A stretch of 64,000 nucleotides of DNA from UBA7328 sp002471345 (lineage in GTDB: Bacteria > Bacteroidota > Bacteroidia > Chitinophagales > Saprospiraceae): positions 41,520 through 105,519 of the forward strand of contig CAXGOB010000004.1 in NCBI GenBank assembly GCA_964011275.1. Direction: 5' to 3'. A program made the position numbers and the translations under genes. Shown here piece by piece: positions 55,487 to 63,904 of the stretch (position 1 is its first letter; each line of letters begins with the position of its first letter). The notes beneath the pieces were generated by a model, which was not told the origin of the DNA, did no database searches, and worked only from the letters and a program-made list of their open reading frames with translations.

Positions 55487-55783
55487 TCATGCTCCATTTA
55501 CAGTTCTAGGATGATATAAAAAAGATTCTAACATAGTAGTGGTTACAAGACTTATGAGGTCACTCACTGATTCATATTTGGCTAAAGTAAAATTCTGATT
55601 AAAGATGGCATAAACACTAGTGCACGTAGCAAAAGCATAATCTAATAAAAGAAGTGAAAAGAAAATAAGCCAATTGGCTAGGCCCAAAATTACTAATATG
55701 AGAAAGAAAATATACCTCCTGTTTCCGCAAATGGCGCCATCCACTCGGCAACTTCTGAGTATAGTGCCAGTATCAACCTCCAT
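55487..55783 (-). other. 98-codon open frame of doubtful coding status
   Basis: The first ten or so codons (M-E-V-D-T-G-T-I-L-R) read as part of the decayed PAS kinase upstream. The remainder is a hydrophobic stretch (L-I-L-V-I-L-G-L-A-N-W-L-I-F-F) then a polar tail, without any family I recognise. It could be a frame-shifted continuation of the pseudogene or an unrelated small membrane ORF. I do not regard it as a demonstrated gene. Confidence 0.25.
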
Positions 55784-56398
55784 TAGATCCTACTCCATAT
55801 TTTAATTACTCTTCTGTATTTGACTTCACTTTTCTATAAGGCCCATTGTACTTTAGCAGGTGCCTTTTCAGTCACATTTTTCTGAGTGATATTTCTTGCA
55901 ACAACACTTTGAAAATAGGTGACATTGTCTTGACTTACTTTGGTCACGTCTTGACCCACCCAATAATTATCGTCACTCCTAGCCACTACGCTAAATTTTG
56001 ATAATCAGACTACTCTATACTATTTGAAACTACTTTAAAAGCTCTTAAGCTATCTTTCGATCTTCAGAAGGTATTAAGTCAAAATATTATTTCTCTAAAA
56101 TCTCATCTTCTTTACATCCAAGTTTAGTCAGGCTCACTCCATAGGCAAAAGTGAAAAATTCATTGATATCTTTATTGTAGATTAAGTTTTGAGCTAGCTC
56201 TATCCGTTGACGGTATTTCTTTTCGCTTTCAGATAGAGAATTTGAGTGCTTTTCTATCTCAGCTTCTAGGTTTTGATTCTATAAAAGAAGAGAGTGGTTG
56301 GCTTGATAAAGCTTTATTGCTTTGTCTTCAAGTATCTTCTCTGCTTGTTTTCGTGCAAGCCATTCTCTTTGTAATTCTTTATTTAGCCGCTCACTGTT
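55750..56398 (-). pseudogene. Remnant of a multi-PAS sensor (histidine) kinase gene
   Basis: Directly overlapping the H-NOX stop on the same strand, the sequence reads S-E-R-L-N-K-E-L-Q-R-E-W-L-A-R-K-Q-A-E-K-I-L-E-D-K-A, a kinase-associated coiled coil. TAG (56279-56281) is followed by L-E-A-E-I-E-K, S-E-S-E-K-K-Y-R-Q-R-I-E-L-A-Q-N-L-I-Y, a PAS start. A TAA at 56087-56089 and more stops follow. One frame over comes K-F-S-V-V-A-R-S-D-D-N-Y-W-V-G-Q-D-V-T-K-V and Q-S-V-V-A-R-N-I-T-Q-K, the end of a PAS domain. The next PAS linker (K-S-E-V-K-Y-R-R-V-I) and a few residues beyond are visible. No HisKA or ATPase motif remains. The start codon seems lost. It would have been the signalling partner of the H-NOX protein. 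Confidence 0.75.
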
Positions 56399-56933
56399 GT
56401 GGTGAAATAAGGAATTCAACCATACTTCCATCCTCATTCAATGTATTTTTTTCGACGAAATATGGCACTTTATAATGTACTATTGATTTTTCAATTAAGC
56501 CTTCTGCTAATGCTCCCATTCTACGTTCACTTGTATATGTCATAACGAGTGTGCCATTCTCATTTTCATGAGTCTCAAATTTTGGCAGAACGGCATCGGG
56601 ATATAGTTTTTTTACTTCTACATGAATATGGTTATCAATTGATTTTAGAAAATCAAATGCATTATCTACAGCTTGAAAAAAATGAGGATACACTTTTAGA
56701 AATGTATCAAATAGGTATTTACCAAATGCATTAAGTAAGACTCCAGGATCCATTTCTGCTTTTATTGATAAATGAGTAAGTAACTGCACAATCTCGGCAT
56801 GGTTATAAGTGCCTACTGCAGTATAAATGCCTCCAGATTCCAAATCTGAAGATTCTAATATATGATCAACCATCTCATACCCAAATTCTTTTTCAACCAT
56901 ATCAAGAAATTCTGTAAAAACTATTCCCTTCAC
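56391..56933 (-). CDS. H-NOX (haem NO/oxygen-binding) domain protein
   Basis: Stand-alone haem sensor that binds nitric oxide and normally regulates a partner kinase or cyclic-di-GMP enzyme. The 180 residues begin M-K-G-I-V-F-T-E-F-L-D-M-V-E, the family start. The proximal haem ligand is most likely His104 in H-I-H-V-E-V-K-K-L-Y-P-D-A. The propionate-binding YxSxR motif is Y133-T-S135-E-R137. Length is that of a complete domain, so the gene looks intact. The downstream gene on the same strand, whose coding start overlapped this stop, is a degraded PAS kinase. Output is therefore unclear. Confidence 0.93.
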   Translation of the reverse strand: MKGIVFTEFLDMVEKEFGYEMVDHILESSDLESGGIYTAVGTYNHAEIVQLLTHLSIKAEMDPGVLLNAFGKYLFDTFLKVYPHFFQAVDNAFDFLKSIDNHIHVEVKKLYPDAVLPKFETHENENGTLVMTYTSERRMGALAEGLIEKSIVHYKVPYFVEKNTLNEDGSMVEFLISPQQ

Positions 56934-57047
56934 ATCTTTTTTGGTTTTAACATAAGATTTAAGTTGTAAAAGACCTTATTCAATGATATGAAAAATTGCA
57001 ATAATTAAGTGGTGCCTCCAATATTTGTTCATGAAAAGGTTATTAAT

Positions 57048-57076
57048 AAAAAAGGCTAGGACAAATCCTAGCCTTT
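57048..57076 (-). terminator. Rho-independent terminator for aconitase, minus strand
   Basis: An 11-bp perfect stem, aaaggctagga (57051-57061) with tcctagccttt (57066-57076), and a four-base loop. On the minus strand it ends in six T. It lies 31 bases downstream of the aconitase stop. Confidence 0.88.
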
Positions 57077-57106
57077 AAATTTAAACATTTTAGAGAAAAC
57101 CTAGCC

Positions 57107-59392
57107 TTAAGATACTCCTGCTATTTCTCTTATTTTATTTAACGCTGATCCTGACCTCACCCATTCTATTTGCGCCGCATTATAAGTATGAGCTACTTCA
57201 AACGAGTCAGTGCTTCCATCAGAATGATTTAATTGGATTGTAAGGTTTTTACCTCGTGTCATTTCACTAAAATCAGGTATCGTCACTTTGTCATCTTGTC
57301 TCACTTTGGCAAAATCATCATTATTTACAAAAGTAAGTGCAAGCATTCCTTGTTTCTTCAAGTTAGTCTCATGTATCCGAGCAAATGACTTTACGATCAC
57401 TGCATTCACACCTAAGAATCTTGGCTCCATAGCAGCATGCTCTCTTGATGATCCTTCGCCATAATTTTCTTCTCCGAATACTACAGTTCCAACTCCTGCA
57501 TCTCTATACTTTCTTCCTGAATCAGGAACTGGTAAGAATTCTGCGCTATCTGCAGAATCAACATAATTTGCTACATGATTAGCTTTTCCGTTGAACTCAT
57601 TGATTGCTCCAATGAAGCAATTATTGGATATGTTCTCAAGATGTCCTCTGAACTTTAGCCAAGGACCAGCCATACTAATATGATCAGTGGTACATTTTCC
57701 TTGTGCCTTAAGCAAAACTCTCATGTCAGTCATTTGTGACTGAGTTATAGGTACAAAAGGGGTCAATAACTGAAGTCTATTAGATTCTGGATTTACAACT
57801 ACGTTTACACTGCTTCCATCCTCTGCTGGAGCATTAAAGCCTCTGTCTTTCACATCAAACCCTCTTGGAGGCAATTCATGACCTTTTGGAGGGTCCAACA
57901 TGACCTCTTCTCCATTTTCATTAGTCAGTGTATCCGTAAGTGGATTGAACCCTAATCTGCCACTTAACGCAATCGCTGTAACCAACTCTGGTGAGGCTAC
58001 AAAGGCATGTGTATTAGGGCTTCCATCGGCCCTTTTAGAAAAATTTCTATTAAAAGAATGAACTATACTGTTTTTCGGTGCGGTCATTGGGTCACTAAAT
58101 CTTGCCCATTGACCAATACAAGGTCCACATGCATTGGCAAAAACCATTGCTCCCATTCCTTCTAGCGTCTCTATCAGTCCGTCTCTTTCTATTGTATATC
58201 TTACTTGCTCACTCCCAGGAGTTACTGTAAGTTGTGATTTTGCTTTTATCCCTTTTGCTACGGCCTGTTTAGCAATAGATGCCGCTCTGGATATGTCCTC
58301 ATATGATGAATTAGTACATGATCCTATAAGGCAATATTCTAATTCTGTAGGCCATCCATTCTTTTCGGCAGCTGCTGCCATTTCCGACACTGGTGTTGCC
58401 AAGTCTGGAGTAAATGGGCCATTTAACAGTGGCTCCAATTCACTGAGATTTATTTCAATAACTTGATCAAAGTACTGCTCAGGATTTTCATAACATTCAG
58501 GATCAGCCGTCAAATGTTCTTTAACTTGATCAGCAGCATCTGCTATATCTCCCCTTTCAGTTGCTCTAAGGTATCTGGCCATAGAGTCATCGTAACCGAA
58601 TGTAGATGTAGTGGCACCTATCTCGGCACCCATATTTCCTATTGTTCCTTTTCCAGTACAAGACATACTGATTGCTCCAGGTCCGAAATATTCAACTATT
58701 GCTCCTGTACCTCCTTTAGCAGTAAGGATGCCTGCTACTTTTAGAATAACATCTTTGGCTGAAGTCCATCCGCTTAGTTTACCCGTTAATTTCACTCCAA
58801 TTAACTTCGGCATTTTCAGTTCCCATGGCATTCCAGCCATTACATCCACTGCATCTGCACCACCCACTCCTATGGCCACCATACCTAGTCCACCTGCATT
58901 TGGAGTATGAGAATCTGTACCAATCATCATTCCTCCTGGGAATGCGTAATTTTCCAAAACTACCTGATGAATGATTCCTGCTCCGGGGGCCCAAAATCCA
59001 AGACCATATTTATCTGATACTGATTCTAGAAAATCAGTCACTTCTTTATTTAAATCATTCGCTTTCGCCAAATCTTCAGTTGCTCCTACCTTTGCTTGGA
59101 TTAAGTGATCACAATGAACCGTAGAAGGCACAGCAACTTTTGATTTACCCGCCATCATAAATTGTAACAATGCCATCTGAGCCGTAGCATCTTGCATAGC
59201 CACTCTATCTGGTGCAAAAAATACATAGTCCTTTCCTCTATTAAAATTTTGAGTTGGAGAATCTTCATGGAGGTGAGCATATAATGTTTTCTCAGCCAAA
59301 GTAAGGGGCCTATTTAATATTTCCCTAGCACGTTGGACCTTAGCCGGAAGAGCTGCGTAGTGCTTTTTAATCATGTCTATGTCAAAAGCCAT
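57107..59392 (-). CDS. acnA: Aconitate hydratase (mitochondrial type)
   Basis: TCA-cycle enzyme isomerising citrate and isocitrate through a 4Fe-4S cluster. The 761-residue protein has the cluster cysteines in L-I-G-S-C-T-N-S-S and N-A-C-G-P-C-I-G-Q-W. Also present are T-D-S-H-T-P-N-A-G-G and the C-terminal swivel domain motif G-E-E-N-Y-G-E-G-S-S-R-E-H-A-A-M-E. Length and the N-terminal I-K-K-H-Y form match the mitochondrial-like branch common in Bacteroidota, not the longer bacterial AcnA or AcnB. It is monocistronic, with a good -7 element upstream and a terminator downstream. Confidence 0.96.
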   Translation of the reverse strand: MAFDIDMIKKHYAALPAKVQRAREILNRPLTLAEKTLYAHLHEDSPTQNFNRGKDYVFFAPDRVAMQDATAQMALLQFMMAGKSKVAVPSTVHCDHLIQAKVGATEDLAKANDLNKEVTDFLESVSDKYGLGFWAPGAGIIHQVVLENYAFPGGMMIGTDSHTPNAGGLGMVAIGVGGADAVDVMAGMPWELKMPKLIGVKLTGKLSGWTSAKDVILKVAGILTAKGGTGAIVEYFGPGAISMSCTGKGTIGNMGAEIGATTSTFGYDDSMARYLRATERGDIADAADQVKEHLTADPECYENPEQYFDQVIEINLSELEPLLNGPFTPDLATPVSEMAAAAEKNGWPTELEYCLIGSCTNSSYEDISRAASIAKQAVAKGIKAKSQLTVTPGSEQVRYTIERDGLIETLEGMGAMVFANACGPCIGQWARFSDPMTAPKNSIVHSFNRNFSKRADGSPNTHAFVASPELVTAIALSGRLGFNPLTDTLTNENGEEVMLDPPKGHELPPRGFDVKDRGFNAPAEDGSSVNVVVNPESNRLQLLTPFVPITQSQMTDMRVLLKAQGKCTTDHISMAGPWLKFRGHLENISNNCFIGAINEFNGKANHVANYVDSADSAEFLPVPDSGRKYRDAGVGTVVFGEENYGEGSSREHAAMEPRFLGVNAVIVKSFARIHETNLKKQGMLALTFVNNDDFAKVRQDDKVTIPDFSEMTRGKNLTIQLNHSDGSTDSFEVAHTYNAAQIEWVRSGSALNKIREIAGVS

Positions 59393-59431
59393 ATAGTATA
59401 ATGTTTAGAACTATGTTTTTAAAATTTGGTG

Positions 59432-59439
59432 CAAATATA
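59432..59439 (-). promoter_or_regulatory. Candidate -7 element for aconitase
   Basis: On the minus strand the bases read TATATTTG, an exact match to the Bacteroidota -7 consensus TAnnTTTG, about 40 bases before the aconitase ATG. No matching TTTG -33 element is clear at the expected distance. Confidence 0.45.
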
Positions 59440-59511
59440 CAGAGCGAATCTGAAAGATAATTTGACCACCCACTACAAAACTAACTGTGATCTGTTGATA
59501 AAGTTTTGCCT

Positions 59512-59546
59512 AAAAAAAGAAAGGGAAGCCTTTCAATGCTTCCCTT
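59512..59546 (-). terminator. Rho-independent terminator, minus strand
   Basis: A nine-base perfect stem pairs aagggaagc (59521-59529) with gcttccctt (59538-59546). On the minus strand it is followed by TCTTTTTTT. It would end the GCS2-CBS transcript about 250 bases after that gene's stop. Confidence 0.8.
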
Positions 59547-59797
59547 ATCTCAGGTGAAAACTTTATTCAAGTGAGCATTCTCAAGGGCTCAGATGAACAT
59601 ATGTGTGTTTTCGTTGTAAGTTAAAAATGTACATATTATTATTAATTACAATACAACAAGAGTTGTGCCAAGTAGACGACATTTTGCTTTCGCTCTTATG
59701 CTTAACTCTTAAGTTCTAGTTGTTTTAAAATTAAAATCTATAGGAACTTTAGACAAGTCTGTATTATAAAAAACCATTCCACATAAGAGCTGACTCT

Positions 59798-61699
59798 TTA
59801 GTTATCTCGATCTCTGATCAACCTTGAAGTAATCTGTATAAATACTTTTTCAGTTAACGCTCCAACCAGTTCTTTATCTTGAAGGACAGGAAGACACCCA
59901 ATTTCATGTTTATTCATCAGCCCTATCGCATCAAGAAGAGAGATGTCTGATGTAATTGTAATTGGATCATTTATCATCACTTCACTTACTGATGTTTTTT
60001 CTTTAAATCCAGTAATAGCATTCTTGGCAAACTTTTTCAAAAGAATTTTAGCAGATAATAATCCAACCAATTGGCCATTCTCATCCTCCACTAGAGTATA
60101 TCTTATCCTATTATGGTCCATAAGTTCTGCGACTAACTCAATTGGATCGTCTTTGTGCACTGTATAGAGTTGAGTATCCATGACCTCAGAGACAGTCAAT
60201 TGTAATGGTAGATAGTCATTAAGATCTTTTAATTCTGGCATTTTCCACTTATGTATAGGATTATCAGGAATATCTTGATTTTGCAATATAGATGCAGTTA
60301 AAACGCTTAAGGCTTCATCTGTACTTGAGGATTTCTTGAGGAGATGAGTATATCCTCTCAGCATCCATCGCGCTCCTGTCATATGGGCTTTGGTTCTCTC
60401 TTCTATGATGCCCATATATCGATCTATATCTGCTGAATTAACACCATTATTCTTTAGTCCTTCTTTAGCTAAAGGGAGTAACTCATTCAATATCAGGTCT
60501 TTTGCAGTTACTTTCTCATCATTAAACCATGTAAATTTTGAATCAATCCCCATTCTTGCGCTTTTGGAAAAATTGTCTCTTACATCTTCGAATGACATTT
60601 TTGTCCTCACATCATCTACATGCATACTAAAACCTTCCATACATCCTATCCAAAATGCTGTATTAGCCATTTCATCCACTATTGATGGTCCTGAAGGGAT
60701 GACTCTGTTTTCTATGCGAATATGCGGTTTTCCTGTATCACTTATTCCAAAACATGCCCTATTCCATCGGTAAACTGTGGAATTATGAAAAGCCAATGCT
60801 TTGAGCTTTGGTATCTCTCCGTTAGCAAGTACGTCTAAGGAATTTTCCTGAGGTTCATCAAAAAAGAGGATTTTAAATCTTGAAATGTCTTCTTTATAAA
60901 TGTCTACCGGTGATCCATGCAAAAAATCTGTTCCTAAAATGACTCTTGGGCTTCTCTCTCTTAAGTGATATGAAGATAACCTTGTATCTATTGCTTGTTG
61001 GAAAAGGGCAATACGGGATTCATGCCACAGTCTTTTGCCAAAAACTAGTGGCGAGTTTGAGCTTACTGCAATAATAGGCGCCGTAAGTGCTAATGCGTTA
61101 TTGTAATAATTACGAAAATCATTGGGCATCACTTGAAGATGCACCTGAAAACTAGTATTACACGCTTCTAAAAGAGCACTATCATGACTCACAAGAAGTT
61201 CATCAATTCCACTCATCCTCAACTCAAAATCTCTTCCCTTGCGCTCATGAGTAAGTGCTTTCATAAGCATATGGTACCTTTCATATGGCGAAATGTGATC
61301 ATTACTAAGATCATTTTTTCGCATCGTTGGTAAAATCCCTGTAAGAATACTCCATGCTCCATGATCTTTTAAGAGGTCGTCTACTTCATTAATTTGCTTC
61401 CGCAAAAGAAGCTCCATATCTGAGAAGCAGGTATTGTCAAGTTTATAAGGAGGAAGATTAATTTCCAAATTGTACCTCGATAATTCTGGCACGAGCCAAT
61501 CTCTATTTCCTTTTTTGGCTATAATCTCTGGAGCTATAGATTTAGCTTTTAGAGTTCTTTTATCTACAATTACCAATTCCTGTTCTGCTCCGATTCTCTT
61601 TATATCATTTTCAAAAAGATCCTTTTGAAGCATTTGATCAAATGCTTCTATATCTAGAAGAAGAGCACGGATAAATTCTTTTCTATTATTATGCGCCAT
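59798..61699 (-). CDS. GCS2-type glutamate-cysteine ligase-like protein fused to paired CBS domains
   Basis: N-terminal part (about 1-480) resembles carboxylate-amine ligases of the GCS2/YbdK group. Matching blocks are G-A-E-Q-E-L near residue 37, E-L-S-R-Y-N-L-E-I-N, S-P-L-V-F-G-K-R-L-W, R-I-E-N-R-V-I-P-S-G-P and F-W-I-G-C-M-E-G. They would use ATP to join glutamate or a similar acid to an amine. Residues about 505-630 form two CBS motifs (V-S-E-V-M-D-T-Q-L-Y-T-V and V-S-E-V-M-I-N-D-P-I-T-I, each ending in a V-G-x-L-x strand), a module that often senses adenine nucleotides. A ligase directly regulated by energy charge is the reasonable guess. The acceptor is unknown. ATG at 61699. Confidence 0.85.
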   Translation of the reverse strand: MAHNNRKEFIRALLLDIEAFDQMLQKDLFENDIKRIGAEQELVIVDKRTLKAKSIAPEIIAKKGNRDWLVPELSRYNLEINLPPYKLDNTCFSDMELLLRKQINEVDDLLKDHGAWSILTGILPTMRKNDLSNDHISPYERYHMLMKALTHERKGRDFELRMSGIDELLVSHDSALLEACNTSFQVHLQVMPNDFRNYYNNALALTAPIIAVSSNSPLVFGKRLWHESRIALFQQAIDTRLSSYHLRERSPRVILGTDFLHGSPVDIYKEDISRFKILFFDEPQENSLDVLANGEIPKLKALAFHNSTVYRWNRACFGISDTGKPHIRIENRVIPSGPSIVDEMANTAFWIGCMEGFSMHVDDVRTKMSFEDVRDNFSKSARMGIDSKFTWFNDEKVTAKDLILNELLPLAKEGLKNNGVNSADIDRYMGIIEERTKAHMTGARWMLRGYTHLLKKSSSTDEALSVLTASILQNQDIPDNPIHKWKMPELKDLNDYLPLQLTVSEVMDTQLYTVHKDDPIELVAELMDHNRIRYTLVEDENGQLVGLLSAKILLKKFAKNAITGFKEKTSVSEVMINDPITITSDISLLDAIGLMNKHEIGCLPVLQDKELVGALTEKVFIQITSRLIRDRDN

Positions 61700-61760
61700 A
61701 TAGAGTCATAAATTAGGGGATTAAATTAAGTTTTTTTGATAGAATTCAGCCATTTTGCAA

Positions 61761-61790
61761 ACATCCATTGCGCTTTAAGCGTTCGGATGT
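61761..61790. repeat. Inverted repeat near the 61.8-kb gene start
   Basis: acatcc (61761-61766) pairs with ggatgt (61785-61790), and inside it the near-palindrome cgctttaagcg forms a second stem. There is no T-run. It lies between the divergent GCS2-CBS and lipoprotein genes, so an operator-like role is possible, but a chance structure is as likely. Confidence 0.35.
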
Positions 61791-61815
61791 GATATTTAGA
61801 ATTATCTTTTTATAA

Positions 61816-62328
61816 ATGATTAGAAAAGTCTTGCTTCTTATAATCGTGAGTTTCCTTAGTTGCACAAAGGATGCTCCTACTTTGTTCAGAATAGAAGCTG
61901 AAGCGGCTTTCGTCATAGCTCCGGGCCTTGACAATATTAGAACTCATATATGGCCGCTGAGAAACATTAGAACAAATATCGGCACTCTTGCAAGTGAATC
62001 GACTCGAGAGCTCGTGGATGGAATTTATGCGAATACCGCTGTTGTTCAATCTCCATTCGTAAATTTCGATTTTAGACAAATAAATATGGCTTCTATCAAT
62101 ATCTGGGACCCTCAAAACCCTGAAGACAAAAGAGAAGTTTTTTTTATGGATCGCCAAAACAATAACAGAAGAGAAGAACTTCAGTTGTTTAGTTCACTTT
62201 CAGAAGTGAAGGATATATTATTAAATGATACATTTGATGCAGAAGTAAAAATTAGATTCTTAACATTTACTCCTACAGAAATAGAATCCAGACTTATAAT
62301 GAATTTTGTAGCAAATGGAAAACGCTAA
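61816..62328 (+). CDS. Putative small lipoprotein of unknown function
   Basis: A 170-residue protein with a short signal peptide and lipobox (V-S-F-L-S-C16), followed by T-K-D-A-P-T. The mature part contains an F-R-I-E-A-E-A-A-F-V-I-A-P-G stretch and beta-like segments (I-R-F-L-T-F-T-P). I know no family for it. It overlaps the next gene by 14 bases, pointing to a shared transcript. Divergent from the GCS2-CBS gene. Confidence 0.6.
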   Translation: MIRKVLLLIIVSFLSCTKDAPTLFRIEAEAAFVIAPGLDNIRTHIWPLRNIRTNIGTLASESTRELVDGIYANTAVVQSPFVNFDFRQINMASINIWDPQNPEDKREVFFMDRQNNNRREELQLFSSLSEVKDILLNDTFDAEVKIRFLTFTPTEIESRLIMNFVANGKR

Positions 62329-62626
62329 ACTTCTCAAACAATACATGGTCATCTTCGATCTTCCTACTCCATTTGACCAAGAAATAATGGACCTTGTCCC
62401 AGATCAAAAAGCAGCAATGGATGATCTATTCGAAGATGGCAGGCTCCTTAGTTATACTGTAGCCTTGGATAGAACCCAGATGTGGGCTATAATGCTTGCA
62501 GAAGAAGAAAGCGAGCTTCTTTCATACATAGACAATTTCCCAATGACCAACTATATGGATTTTGACTACAAGGAAATTATGTTTCATAATACCGTTCATC
62601 TCATACCTTCTATGTCTTTAAATTAG
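62315..62626 (+). CDS. Small protein with a muconolactone-isomerase-like / dimeric alpha-beta barrel pattern
   Basis: A 103-residue cytoplasmic protein. The pattern beta (Q-Y-M-V-I-F-D-L), helix (F-D-Q-E-I-M-D-L-V-P-D-Q-K-A-A-M-D-D-L-F), beta (L-S-Y-T-V-A-L), beta (M-W-A-I-M-L-A), helix (E-E-E-S-E-L-L-S-Y-I) and beta (Y-K-E-I-M-F) is that of dimeric alpha-beta barrels. Muconolactone isomerase-like or YCII-like proteins share it. No active-site assignment is possible. Its ATG lies 14 bases inside the end of the lipoprotein gene. Confidence 0.6.
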   Translation: MENAKLLKQYMVIFDLPTPFDQEIMDLVPDQKAAMDDLFEDGRLLSYTVALDRTQMWAIMLAEEESELLSYIDNFPMTNYMDFDYKEIMFHNTVHLIPSMSLN

Positions 62627-62716
62627 GATTCTATTAGTCCTTATTACCTTTATTTAAGTATTCCCTCAACCTTTCCTTATAATTTTGATTTTCTCTACCA
62701 AGAATAATTTCGCTTA

Positions 62717-63904
62717 GTGGCAAGACCGGTAATTCTATTTCTATTGGCAGCAGTCAATTTTACACACATTATTGACGCCATGTTAATCATGCCGCTAGGT
62801 GACATATTTGTCGAGCAATTTAATATAGGAGCTGAGAAGTATTCCTACCTAGTAGGGGCATATAGTTTTGGTGCATTTCTATCTAGTATTGCTGGTATAT
62901 TCTTTATGGATCGCTTTGATCGAAAGAGTGCATTACTTTGCCTTTTTATTGGATTTGCTATTGGCACCTTCCTCTGTTCATTTGTAAATTTTTTCGAAAC
63001 ATTTGTAATTCTACGGTTTATAACTGGCTGCTTTGGGGGGATTATAGGATCATTAATATTTGCAATTGTAGCTGACCTCTATAAATTCCATGAAAGGGGC
63101 TATGCTATGGGTATCATATTTGGAGCTTTTTCAGCCGCTTCTGTAATGGGTATACCCTTTAGTCTTTGGATAGCTGCAACATTTGATTGGACCATTCCTT
63201 TCCAAGTTCTAGGTGCTCTGGCAGGAGTGATGTGCATCGTAGTTGCTCTATATTTTCCAAATATGACGGACCACCTCACTGCGAAAGGTGTCAGAAAATC
63301 TAATCTGCAAATATTAAAGAACATCTATCAAGACTCCAATCAAGTCACAGCTTTAACCTTAGGAGCCATTTTAATACTGGGGCACTATATTATTATACCT
63401 TTCATCTCTCCAGTCTATATCAAGAATGTAGGTTTTACCCAGTTTGAAATATCATATATGTTCCTTTTTGGTGGCTTGGCAACTGTCATTTCTGCACCTA
63501 TAGTCGGAAGAATGGTTGATAAATTTGGTGTGTTTCCTGTATTCCTTACGGCCTTATTGCTTTCATTTATTCCAACTTTAGTTATTACTAATATGGGAGC
63601 TAGTCCTATTTGGTATGCACTAATATTTTCATCCTTATTCTTTGTATTTGCAAGCAGCCGCATGATCTCTGCAAATACCCTTATAACAGCAGCTGTGGGT
63701 ACTGAAACTAGAGGAAGTTTTATGAGTATAAAAGCGGCACTCCAGCAACTATCTATTTTTGCTGTGACTATTCTTGGAGGTCAGATTGTAGTGCTTAATG
63801 AAGACCAATGGAAAAATTATGAAATTTTAGGGATCCTCTCCGTTCTCATTTGCCTCATCACCATTCCTTTAATTAAAAAGATCAAAGTAGCAGAAGGCAA
63901 TTAA
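62717..63904 (+). CDS. Major facilitator superfamily transporter
   Basis: A 395-residue permease with about twelve transmembrane helices in two halves. The loop after helix 2 reads F-M-D-R-F-D-R-K-S-A, the MFS motif A region (D-R-x-x-R-K). Repeated glycine-rich helices (F-G-G-I-I-G-S-L, G-I-I-F-G-A-F-S-A-A) and an equivalent loop in the second half (G-R-M-V-D-K-F-G) support this. It resembles arabinose-efflux or drug-efflux type MFS carriers; the substrate is unknown. The start is a non-ATG (GTG) codon, and no ATG is available before the first helix. Nothing recognisable follows to the window end. Confidence 0.88.
   Translation: MARPVILFLLAAVNFTHIIDAMLIMPLGDIFVEQFNIGAEKYSYLVGAYSFGAFLSSIAGIFFMDRFDRKSALLCLFIGFAIGTFLCSFVNFFETFVILRFITGCFGGIIGSLIFAIVADLYKFHERGYAMGIIFGAFSAASVMGIPFSLWIAATFDWTIPFQVLGALAGVMCIVVALYFPNMTDHLTAKGVRKSNLQILKNIYQDSNQVTALTLGAILILGHYIIIPFISPVYIKNVGFTQFEISYMFLFGGLATVISAPIVGRMVDKFGVFPVFLTALLLSFIPTLVITNMGASPIWYALIFSSLFFVFASSRMISANTLITAAVGTETRGSFMSIKAALQQLSIFAVTILGGQIVVLNEDQWKNYEILGILSVLICLITIPLIKKIKVAEGN

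Larger units (their letters stand above)
59393..59797. other. Intergenic region between GCS2-CBS gene and aconitase
   Basis: The stretch holds a minus-strand terminator (59512-59546) for the GCS2-CBS gene and a candidate aconitase -7 element (59432-59439). The remaining 250 bases left of the GCS2-CBS stop show no tRNA-like fold, no coherent open frame and no clear repeat. Confidence 0.5.

Noticed and set aside
56242..56475. 77-codon plus-strand ORF
   Set aside because: It is antisense to the PAS-kinase remnant and the H-NOX 3' end, whose minus-strand reading shows clear family motifs.
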